Positions 28,101-40,100 of a DNA stretch of 64,000 bases are shown one piece after another (the stretch's first letter is position 1; each line of letters begins with the position of its first letter). This DNA is from Trichostrongylus colubriformis (Eukaryota > Nematoda > Chromadorea > Rhabditida > Trichostrongylidae): assembly GCA_963978905.1 (NCBI GenBank), contig OZ022257.1, forward strand, positions 17,255,664 to 17,319,663, written 5' to 3'. The notes beneath the pieces are model-generated. The model did no database searches and had not been told where the DNA came from. It saw only the letters and a list, made by a program, of their open reading frames with translations. Made by a program: the position numbers and the translations under genes.

Positions 28101-31100
28101 GCTGACGTCACCACAACTAGAGATCCACTTGACGGCCATATTTCGCCAGTAATATGCAAAGATGGCATCATTAATAATCTCGAAGGCCTTCTTAACTACA
28201 TAGCATCTGGTTGGAAATATCATGTATCGAATACGGATGGTGTAAAGCAAGCTTGGTCGAAATTCGATAATGTCACTAACAAAATATGTAGTTTCATGTC
28301 AGGTGAGCTCGTAGAAATGAGTATGACCTTATTTTTCATCGCTCTTTTTCTATCGTTTCGGTGAAGTATGCCCACAAGCACATTATAAGGTGTCAGGAGG
28401 TGTCAGGGGGACACAGCAGGGCTCCGTCACGAAATCCTTTACGGGGATCGCATCTAGGGTTGGAGGAGGAGTCGTTTTTTTTTTGAAAGTTTTCGACCCA
28501 TGAACCAGGGAACACCTTGCAGAAACCCTGGAGAATTTAGTTGAAGGTACTTAGGGCCTCTGGTGCCCTCAGGGTCTCGGTTGGCTGGGTACGGTTGTTC
28601 ATTAGCTGTGTGGCTATTCTGATGCTCATTACATCGTTTTCTAAGACTTAATTACATGAAGGTTGTTTCCAGTTCGGATGTTCAGAGCTAGTTTTTGTGG
28701 GTAATGCTGGCTGACTTCGATGCATTCAGAACTCGCTCACATGCAAAGAGCACTTGAGTGCTGTCCCGGTTTTGGCGTGTTGCTGATGGCCACGTCTGCC
28801 AGTGTGTCCTCATACATTAGTGAATTGAATTAATTCGGAGTCCACTGCACGAGATTGAGGAGGCTTCCCATCTAATTCCGTTGCTGTCCTGTCCCGCCTC
28901 AAGACTATTTACGAAGACAAAGGCACAAAATCGAACGTCATTTGTCTAATGAAAACAAACTGGTCACTACTGCCTATCGACGACGTTGCTCTCCATTTGT
29001 TCATTATTCATGAGTAATCATTCCCTAACACTCAAAAGGACACGACGGCAAAGCAGAGCTCGCCCCCAGTCACTCATCGAGAAGCAGAAACAACAGAAAC
29101 AACGTTTCCAGAAGCTTCGAAATACCTGGCTTAGCTCTGCAACGTCTGCTTCACAAGGCACGTCTTACTGGCTGATGGGCTCTTGAGGGCGAAGGCATTC
29201 ACGCGCTCATTACCCGTTATCTCGTGGTTCAGTGGGTAGCGTGTGTGTGTTTGTCCAACTCTCATTAGTTGCTCGTAAATTGCAATTTAGAAAAGTCGCT
29301 CGCTTCAGTGCATTCTTCGATCATTTTGGACGAAATCCTTAGCAACTGTGACAACGTTTCGACCATGTCTGACGCTGTGGAAAGCGCTATCTCCAGTGCT
29401 GACGTATTTGATGCGATTATCAACAAAGCACCTGGTCCTCTGGATATCCCCCTTATGAGGGGTATTTCATTGCCACACATTAGTAATTCACATAATGTGC
29501 TACCGTCAACTACGTCCACTGAACGACCAATGGTTATTGACGTCACACTGCCTTTTTCATCTACTGCGTGGTTCCTTTCCAAAATTTCAAGTAGGCTTTT
29601 CATTTTTCTCTTCTGGTTTCTCCTCGAAAGTAGTACTCCTGAGAGCGCGCTAGAGCATCAACCGAAAGCACTTGAAGTGCCGGCTGATCGAGTGCGATCT
29701 CCTTGAGACTAGGGTTTCCCATTCAGATGGTCGTAGTAATTTAAGGGCATGCGGAAAATCAATATTAATCAGTGTTCCGTGTTGCTAGCTATTTAGTGTG
29801 AAGAGCCCTAAAGTGTTGGTATTGGCTGAGCTCATGAGAGGTAGTTATTTCCCTCAGAAGCCGTCTACCTTTACGTGGCTTCCGCTCAGCCGGCAATTAT
29901 CCAAGCTACTGAGACTGGCTTAGTTCGGTTCATCGGTATACATGTCTGCTGGCCATACAAATTCTTCGCCTCTTGTCAGCTCGTCATGAATGTCATCTAA
30001 AGCATGCATTCGCCTTCATTCCTAATCGTTCTGCTGGTAACTGTAACTGACGTCTGCTGTGGCATTGCATTATACTCGGTGGAACGCTCCACTGTCCGTC
30101 GGAATGTCACAAAGCTCACTAGAACACGCTCGCGACAGAAGCTTCCTTTTTCCGAAGGCGATTTCATGCGAGATAACGTGCTTGTTAGTGACGGAAGCGA
30201 GAATCAAAATGAGCTAGAAAAGAGGACGGACGGTGACCTTTCAATACGTAATGATGTGGCTTTTCTGCAACAGAAGAAGAAAACTGTTCGAGCTCATTCG
30301 ATGCTCATTAATCGGCAAAGGTCAATCTCCAATCGTGAAGGGATTTTATCGGCCGTTATCAATGCTCTTTTGGGACCAGGCAATAATTTTAAAATTGACC
30401 TTTACATTTCAAAGGTGGAAATCTTATGAAATTTTTTATTGTTCTTTGATGTTTTCAGCTCTCGTCGGTCCACCAACAAATGTTCGCGTAGAGGCTACAT
30501 CAAACAGTTCGGCTGTTGTGCAGTGGGACTTTGAAAATGGACAGGTCATTTTATTTCTTGTGAACGAGTGTTCTATTCAAATTTTGAAGCCATTTTAAAT
30601 TGTGCTTCTACGAAATTACTTTAGTATTTTAAGAGCAAAAAGTGTTACGTTTGATATTTGAGAAGGGGGGATTGCGTTGGTGTAAAGGGAAACCAGGGTT
30701 ACGAAAAGACAGTATGTGGCGCGGTTCCTTTGGGAATGCAAGAATCTGCATTTCAATGCCTGTGAATGCCACGCATCACAGAACTCGCAAGTCTGATCGA
30801 TACCCCGCGATGTCGTATGAGAAAACACAAACACTGCGAAAACGAGAGGGAAGCGTATTTGGTCTCTGTCCGGGGGTTTTCTTCATTATTTCTCTATCTT
30901 CCGTACCACACTGTATAGTACTTTTATTTTCATTTTGCAGGGCAACCAAGTAAGATTTTTGCCTCTTTTATAAAAATTTCAGTCTCAATTGGAGCGCTTT
31001 CGTTACTGATACGTATACTACCCTATGATATTCAGGCCTAATGAACTACGTAAATTTCAGGTTGATGGATTTGTAGTGAAATACATGCATGAGCCAGGAG

Positions 31101-34100
31101 GACGATCAGATACTGAGCGATGGACAGCGAGAACAGTGATGAGTCCCACTTCACGTCATCTCGAAGTTCCTCATCTCACAGCGCACAAACCATACGCATT
31201 CTGTGTTCTGGCCATCAAAAACAATGTAAGTGCCTGGCGCTCTCGTTGCTTTTCCGTTTTTGCAATTATAGTTTTCCAGTTGAGAGTTGATTCGTTCTCA
31301 AAATTCATTGTCATTTAAGATTAATAGCGCTCAATTGATATAAGTTTGAACTTGTTGCACTTTTTAAAAGGCATATGGAATCACTTTTCTTCCACGTCAA
31401 GTAGAATTTCGCGATGCCAAGCAATTTAATTTTTTCTCGAACATTCTTGATCGAAGTGCAAGTGTAGGATGAATGAGAAAAGTGCTCAGTAATTATTCAT
31501 TGCTATTTATGCGATTGAACCAAAAGTGCGAGGGTCCCTGCAATCCCCATTCGCATGATTGATTCACCCCCTAGCGTGTCGTAATGCGTGAGACTCGCGT
31601 TTTCCGATTTATTGGTATTGACAGAATTGGGAGAGCTGAAGTAGTGTTTCCGTGAATTTTTGCGGTCAAATCTGAGATTAAAGTTTTGAGATGGAAAACA
31701 TATTATCTACTTACATGTCGGATTATCATATCGGATTTTTTCGTGATGGAGGTCGATGCTGAGTGAAGCAGTCAACACTGGAATGACGTTTGAGTTGCTA
31801 TGAAGTAGTTTCACGAAATAGTCCATCCTTTTGATTGCGTTGGTCTCGTTGCTAGGATTTGACTCCTCCCTGGTTTTGTGGAAGTGTCAACCCATTCGTT
31901 GACTTCACTCGGTTTACGGGACATTTTGACCTTTCTGCCATGCGCTTGTGAATAGCCCAGCAAGAGCGCAGACAGATGTGGAACAACGTCTGATCTAGGT
32001 GGCGGTCTCTGAACCTTAGCTAATTGTTAGCTAAGGCGGATGAGCTTGTTAGAGAGTGCGCGAACGAGATCAGTATGTAAGACGGAGTGGTTTGGGCATA
32101 AATTTCAAATCAGGTTTAAGATGAGCGTAACATCTTCGATTTTAAATATCGTTGACCTGGGGGTGTCGATACATATGAAACTATGTTGTTCCGAGAGTAC
32201 TAAACTCCATCCATGGGAGGGTTTTTTTTTTGGAACGAACAGCGGCCTGGCATTTTCAAGAAGGTGTAAAGAGAAATTATTAGAAGATTTTCAGGGAATA
32301 TCCGACCTCGTTCCTGCGTTTTTTCTATCCGAATCCGACTTTTTTTTTGTTGAACAAGGCCAAAGCTTTTGTTGTTTTCCCTTGTAAGACGATTATAGCA
32401 TGTTTAAACTTTTTGGTCAACAAAACGGAAGCTTTTGCTGTTTTTCCTTGTAAGACGATCATAGCATGATTAAACTTTTCGATCGTTTTACATTGAGATA
32501 TCAAAAGGGGATCATAAGTTTTTTCTTGGAAAAATCATTCTGTAGTAGTTCTAGCGGGTTTTCGATGTAGGCTCAGCTCCAGTGTGGTTCAGCTCTGACG
32601 ACTCACTAGATTAGGGATAGCGCGTTCAGAGAACAGTATGGATGAACAACTCCGAATGAAGTTTACAGATGTAAAGCTCCACTTCTCAGTTTTTTAGATT
32701 AGTACAGTTTCATTTTGTTCCCGCTCGCCGAAGGCAGCGCCAAGATCAGAAACCGGAAGCACCGTGGGAACGTAGCGAGACTTTATCAACACTTTAGGCA
32801 TATCATTTCGCTGAGCTGACACATTTTTTTCTGTTGAAGAAATTCTTCAAAAAATAGGTCCTTATGCTGTTCAAAAGAGCATTAGAGCTACAATGTTCCA
32901 TTCGATCTTGCATTAGAATTCCTGGTTTTCAGCGTCAAGGAGCATGCTCGGATCCACCTACTCTACTGGAGAGACTCACTCCTACATACATGGTGCAGAA
33001 TCTTGTAGTAGAATGGAAAACGAGTAATTCGGTTAAGTTGAGGTGAGTGGTTGCCCTCACGGAACGCGCTCGTTCAGTTCCTCGTTCATTAATTACAATT
33101 AGCTCGCTCCATTCATCCAGGTGGGATTACAACGGCCCCGTACACGTCGGATTCTACTTGAATCACACTGGTAAGAAGGAGTACTTCGATCATACATTGG
33201 CGATGAAAAGCATGACTACTCCTGGATTCAAACATGAATTGGATGAGAGCAGCAGAGAATATCTGTGAGTTCCCCGGCATCGTGCGTAATATTTTTAGCC
33301 TTCTGGAGAAGTCCTCTTATTCCAGATGGACCAATCTTCGCCCGTACATGCAATATACCTTCCATGTGGGTGTACGTACTCTTCCACCGGGTGCTCGTCA
33401 ATATTGGCCCAAAGAGGTTGTAATTGTCACCGATCCCACGGGTCCTCCGTTCGTTTTTCCTCCCGAGTTGGATGAGGTGATCACGAATGGAATGGGTGGT
33501 CGAGCAGGTCAGGTTGTGATCAGATTAAGACCTGCCTCAGAAGAATATGGACCGATTTCTCATTATTGGTTGATTATTGTGCCCGGCAACTACTCTAAGG
33601 TTGGTTTCGCATTTTCATCGTTGTCGGAAAATCGGGTAATTGATGCTCTATTAAGGACGATGTTGTGAATATGGGCTCGGCAGAGTTAGAAGCGGCTACG
33701 ATTGCCCGACGCAAGGCTCTAGGGAAGCAACTAACTGTCTCGCCAGCTAAAAAGGTTTGCAGTGTGAAAAAATCCCGAGAAGCCATTTGAATGTCAATCT
33801 CTCTATTTTGTTGAGAGTTTTACAAATCACATTCAAGGTGAAGAAATCAACTGCTCACGAGGAGCATAAGGATCTCGGTCATCATTCTCTTCGAAGGCGT
33901 CGAAGTGAAATCCCGATGACAGCTTATATTGCGGCTCGAATTGAAGCTGATGAAATGAGAAGAATGTACTCTGAGGACAGGCAGTTTGTCGTTGGTGATG
34001 ACAAGGTCTGTTTTTCGGCCATGCCACTTTTTCCACCATTTCAGTGTTTTAGCTGGCACGCGATTCCTATCAGAAATGCGTTAATGAGGTCCAGCAAACA

Positions 34101-37100
34101 GCGTGAAGCATAAGCTGTCAAAAACGCTGTGGAAATTTGTGAATCACTTCATTTATGGTTCTTGGCCCTCATGCCGTTAGCTGCCGACTTGTGACGTCTT
34201 GTGATTGTCAATCTGCTGTCGTTTGTCATCTTATGGGAGCTTCACTCAACCACCCACACGTGGTTACGAATTTGCCGCGTTTGAAGCACTGCTTCTAACT
34301 CGAGCGTAGACCTGGTGTTGATAGAGCGCATTAGTTTTTGAGGAGATTGTCCCTTCTATGAAATGGGTGTTTTGTAAGGTTTTGGCATTTTCCACTGTCA
34401 GCGAGGTCTTTTTTGATATAATTTCGAGCGGTCTGATCCCCTGATGAGTACCAGAGGCTCGAAAGCTCCTTTCATGGCTCTAGAGTTGTACAGAATATCG
34501 CTGTACCCCTGATCCTTATGTTTAATAATGCAGAATTTTTGAAAGGTGGACAAAAACTTTGTCAATTCGCGCATTTTTCGTTCGCGAGTGCCCAGTGCCG
34601 TTCTTGATCATTTTAGAAATCCAAATTTTTGCCTCAAAACTCGCCATCGTGGGCGTCTGCTCTTTATGGCCCTTTCAATCCGCTGGCACTCTCATAACGC
34701 GTCCACAACCTCATCCGACCGCCTTTATTGGCAATCACTGAGTCGCAAGTCGGTTTTTCCTTGGAGACGTATCTGTATTTTTAAGAAGATCGCGTATGAG
34801 CGCATAATGAGGAGCAGATGGAGGACTTGTCTATTTCTTCATTTTGTTTATTTGTTTTTGTCTGTTGCTGGTGTTTTTCGGTTTTTCAATGCATTTCAAA
34901 ATGAAGTTCCGCAAGACAAGTTATGGCTCAATTTGAACAACCACTCGGATGGTTTAGCCATGGCAAGCCGTTGTTGCATAATGTAGTCTCAGTTGTACGC
35001 CAGCTTCGTCTGATCCACTGCAAGGCCTTATGACGTTCTTTTATCTAAATATCAACTCTATTTGGCCTATTCTATCACCTCGCTTGTAAAAATTGTAAAA
35101 TTCAGTCGCAGTAAGACAAAATACGACGCTGATCCTCTGTGTTGGGGTTGGACTCGAAAAAATGGGCTGAATTTTTTCCATCAATTTGATTTTGCCCTCC
35201 CCCCTCCAGACCAGTATGAAGACCCATCGCGCACTTACTATTGAGTAACCCGTTATGCCATTCAAATTTACCCTCATCTCTTGTGTCAGAAGGAGTGAAG
35301 GGGAAGGAGCATAATTGATTTCTCTTTTTTGTAACAATTTCATGTGATTCTTTGACATGGAGTCTAAGCAAACTGTTAAAGGGTAACCCATGCGTAAAAT
35401 AGAGTTTCTCAAGAACAGATGGTAACACATTCGCGACGTCGAAGCCTATTCGAGCATTTGTTGCCGGCGGCAGTTTGCTGTTGGTTGTTTTATCAGATTT
35501 CTTTTCTTCACTCCCCTACCCACTGAGTCCGCTAATTGCCTCGATCGTTACATTGAAGGATGAGACGAAAATAGCCCGTGTTGATACCGCTGGCGGTAGT
35601 CCAACTCTCTCGCATTCATCAAGCCCATTCTTCCATCGAATTAAGTTGTTTATAACTTTTTATTGTCATTTGATAGTCCTAACGGTCGATTTCTTCGCAG
35701 TTCCTACTCCAATTTCGTATTCATTGCAGATATACAATGGTTTTAACAACTTTCCATTAGAACCGAATACAAAATATCGACTCATGATGCGTTCATTTGC
35801 TAAGGCTGATGGAAGGCGTAAGGATGAGGTATATCTCAGAACTCGTTGAATTTTTGTTGAATAGTAGCGTATTGTGTGATTTCAGTTCGACAAACGTGCC
35901 CCAATGGGTGAGAAGCTGACCAAACTCTACTCAGATTCCGCGCTCACGGAACCGTTCACCACCCGAGCCGCATTACGATCCGGTGCCAAGACAGGTGGTG
36001 TGTGGCTCATTGGTCCACTCATCGCCTTGTTGATTATCGCAATTCTTATTGGAATGCTGGTTTGCTGGTGAGGAATTGAATTTTGTAGTGGGAAGGGTTC
36101 ATTTTTTGTTACACTCTTTTTTAACTTTCCTGATACAGGTGGTTGCGATGCAACAAGAAATCAGCTGGAAGAGCTCATCGTCATGGCTCAATCACAAAAG
36201 TGGCCCTCACTGGTAATATTATGAATGGTATTCCGGGTGAGACGAGTAAGCTCCTTTCCACGGACACCTATGGCCGTACTGTGATGAACCCTTATGAACA
36301 AGTCAGTTTTCAAATTTTCAAATGGTAGCATTAGGTTCAGAAAGGCTTTTTGCAGATGAATGGTCAAGGAAATACACACATGGAATCGTCATTAGATCTA
36401 TATCCATTACCTCGAAGTCAATCACGCTCTAATGCCGGAAATTATGCTCCAGTTCCAGTGCCATTGCCTTGTTTGCCATCCAGTGGTGGAATGCTCGGTA
36501 AGCTTTATGCTCACGGCGGTAGTGTGGCGGAGGAGATCGATTGGCGCCCTCTACTCTGAGTAGTATATTTCCCTTTTTCGTCGGAAATGGGCTCGGAGCC
36601 CAACATGTAATGAATGGCTTCCCATCGCAGTGCACCGGGGGAAGTGGCTTATCTTAGTAACTATATGAACGTAGAAAAGGATAAAGGTGCTCCAAATGTT
36701 GGATTATGGGGATTTTAGGTGTTACTATCAATCCTGATTAATATTTTTTTTATTAGGTGGTCATATGGTCACGCATCAAGCTGTCTTAATCTCCGAATTA
36801 GCCCAGCATATCGAACGGCTGCGGCTCAACAATAATGCTGGGTTTCAACAGGTACGAAGCCAACGTTGCTTTAAGGTCCCCATTGCATTGATCAATAATC
36901 GATTTAGGAGTTTGAGTCGATCGAAACTGGGCAGCAGTTCACGTGGGAAAACAGTAATACCGATATTAATAAGCATAAGAATCGTTATGCTAATGTGGTC
37001 GCTTATGATCATTCCCGTGTGGTACTGTCATCCATTGATGGGATTCCCGGTACTGACTACATCAATGCTAACTACATTGATGGCTACGATAAGGTGATTT

Positions 37101-40100
37101 TGTGCCTGAATTTATTTTTCCTTCAAAGTTTGTAAAAATTCCTTTTCCAGCCCAAGGCTTATATAGCTACGCAGGGACCACTGCCAGAGACTTTTGGTGA
37201 TTTTTGGCGAATGGTATGGGAAGAAGGATCGTCCACGATTGTCATGCTGACGAATTTGGAGGAACGCTCCAGGGTGAAATGTGATCAGTACTGGCCAACT
37301 CGAGGCAGCTCGACATACGGAGAAATTCAGGTATGTGTTTCGGAAAGTTCAACAAGCACCCTTTTTGGTTTCTAGTGTTAACGTTCATTGGTTTCGAAAA
37401 TGATCACTTAACTCCTTGAAGACCAATTTACCGAGTCTCTTCTTGTCACCCATGTTCTCTTCTTCTTTTATAGCCCTTACCTATAGGTGACTCTGCTTGA
37501 AACCACCGTGCTGGCTCACTACACAATGCGAGCGTTTCGGATACAAGTGGTTGGGGAGCTGGAAACGCGTGAGATACGACATCTTCAGGTGAGATTTTAT
37601 TACCCCGTTCAGTGAAGGCTGTTTCTCCGAAAGAAAATGGATGTGTTTCATAAGGACAGGATTTCGCGGTGTGCGAAGTGATGCATGGGATCTAAGGGCG
37701 CTGTACGTGGTTGGGTCCCAAGGCGATTACGGTCGCACATTATCAAGGGGGTAGCTGCCTCTTTACCTAATACAATTAAGACGCTCCTACTCGCATGCAA
37801 CGCGTTGCACGGCGCATGCCGAAGTCATGTCCTAACAAGCACATCCCGAAGAAATTATATTTTCAAGAGGATCAGTTTTACCACGAGCCAGCGACGATCA
37901 CACTTTTTTTTGGAATCATAAAATCTGCTAAATTTTTTGGCTTAAGTATACGGCATGGCCTGACCACGGCGTTCCCGATCATCCGACTCCGTTTTTAATT
38001 TTCCTGAAACGAGTGAAAACGCTTAATCCACCGGATGCTGGCCCAATCATTTCGCATTGCAGGTAAGTGTATGGCAACAATTCAGGCAATAGGTTTTCAG
38101 TTAATGCGGAAGTTTCAGTGCCGGAATAGGTAGGACGGGAGCGTTTATTGTGGTGGATTGTATGCTTGAAAGACTTCGTTGTGAGAATTCTGTCGATATA
38201 TTCGGTTGTGTTACATCGCTTCGAAGTCAGCGATCGTACATGGTGCAGGTGGGTTATGGTGTGATGGGATTTCCTGGACAGACACGCAATTGTTGCTGCT
38301 TCAGACGGAGGACCAGTACATCTTTATCCATGACGCCGTGCTCGATGCAGTGAATAGTGGCTCAACTGAGGTACCAGCTTTGAAACTGAGGCAGCATGTG
38401 ATGGCTTTGCAGCAGATGGCCCCCATGGAAGGGGCGGCAGGCATGGAATTAGAATTCAGGGTGAGTTCTTCCCCACTTATTTATGTGATATGTTGATTAA
38501 GAAGCGTTGCCGTCGGTTTACACAGATTGCCTACTGCACGGTCTTTCCCTTACGACCCTTACGAAAGTTAGTGTTTTACGATCGTTTGTGTGCAGCACAG
38601 CTGTGGGGAGGGGGGTGTACCGTTACGTCTGAAAGTCACGCGGTCGCCCGCGGCGAACGGCGCGGTGAGTGCGAGTTGTTTGTGGTTTTAACTATTAAAA
38701 CAGCAACACCAACAACACAGGCGAACGTCCGAAGCTTCTGACCCTCAATCTGGAGATCCTTTACGGTACCAGCCCATTGTATTCTGAGTGGAATTCCAAC
38801 GCAGCGCACTTGCGGTGCCATCAGTACGGAAGTCGTACTGATGGCACCGCAAGTGCGCTGCCGCAACGCGATTTTTTTGACGTAACGGTACACACCCAAC
38901 TGTCAGTAGGGTTATTAAAACTCGATGACAGTGCATTCCACTTTTCTCTGTTCCCTCAAGTTCGGCGCTCTCAATTTTTGAATGAGTTCATCTTTGCAAG
39001 GATTGCACGAACTTTGTCTGGTAGTCGAGAAAGAAAGGCCCATCCTAATTCCTTTGCCTACGTCAAGATTTATCATCTTCACAAAAGGGTGTGCTGTAGA
39101 TAAGAAGGAACTACAATAATCGGTAAATGAAAATGCAGTAGTTTGAATGTTAACGAAGAAGAAGCACTAGGGGTCCAAGGAGACGATTTGTAACGTAGGG
39201 AAAATGTAAGGCGCGTTCTATTATGGTTATCAATGAAGCGCTATCTTTCCCGCAGATTACTCAGGCGTGCTCCTCCCTCAGACGATTACGTCGCGCTGCA
39301 TTTGACAGACACACATCATACATCCACTTGATTTTTCGGAGGCCTTTGATGGGCTCGCTGGAAATACTTTGCTATAGAAGTTAACGGAGAAATATATAGG
39401 TCCTATTTTTTTCTGAGGTTTTGACCACTGCATTTCTTCCTTCCTTTCACGCCACATGGCACTTGTATTTTTTATGGCAATAGACTAAATTATATGCTGC
39501 CTCTCTTGAACCTTGTCACAAAGATTCGATCTTTACGAGCTCGTATCTTATGATTCAAGATTTTGCCAGTTTGTACTCTCGAATCGAATGACTTTGATTG
39601 CAGCACCTGTCGACACTGAAGTGGGCGAATTCTCGGTGCTCTGTTGCTAATTTACCGGCGAATCGTCACAAGAATCGACAGTCTGCCGTAATTCCATATG
39701 ATACTAATCGAGTGATCATGCAAGTCGTACCTGGAGTGGAAGGGAGTGACTACATCAATGCCAGTTGGGTAGATGGCTATCGGTGAGTTTAGAGTAGACG
39801 GCTTGACGATGTTTATAACTTGTCTTTAATATATTTATTTTACAGGGAACGATGTGCTTACATTGCCACTCAAGCCCCTATGGAGCAAACAGCCGCTGAT
39901 TTCTGGCGGATGGTGTGGGAGCATGAGTGTGCCATAATCGTCATGCTTACAAAAGCGTGGGAGATGGGCAGGGTTAGTGCTTTTCTTTTAAAGACAAGTG
40001 AAATGTAAGTGGAGCATACTAATAAGAGTAGAGGTTACGCGCTACCGTAGGCATGTTTTTGGATCAGTCCTAACACCTTGTTGATTTAAGGACAAATGCT

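Larger units (their letters stand above)
24725..30458 (+). other. ptp-3 intron 9 (5.7 kb)
   Basis: The first 3.3 kb show nothing recognisable. The last 2.5 kb hold three open reading frames (28062, 29291, 30004) with plausible splice sites, listed separately, which may be an alternative promoter region or a nested gene. Confidence 0.55.
10694..33599 (+). other. ptp-3: Ectodomain exons of ptp-3: five FN3 domains
   Basis: Exons 2-14 encode FN3 repeats recognised by the early Trp (KLTWDRP, RVEWKR, RISWEPP, VVQWDF, LRWDYNG) and the late Tyr-containing strand ([60 protein letters not shown]). Potential N-glycosylation sequons include NGT, NAT, NIT, NSS and NHT. Vertebrate LAR has three Ig and up to eight FN3 domains, so this product keeps only the membrane-proximal FN3 set. 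Confidence 0.9.

Noticed and set aside
29265..29603. 112-codon minus-strand frame opposite possible exon B
   Set aside because: Both strands are open here. The plus strand was preferred because it joins in frame to exon A through consensus splice sites.
34546..34986. 146-codon frame in ptp-3 intron 16
   Set aside because: No recognisable motif, and exons 16 and 17 join cleanly without it.
35701..35729. Acceptor at 35700 (TTCTTCGCAG) for ptp-3 exon 17
   Set aside because: A good polypyrimidine acceptor, but reading from it in the required phase meets a stop. The acceptor at 35729 keeps frame and gives the conserved IYNGFNN segment right after GDDK.
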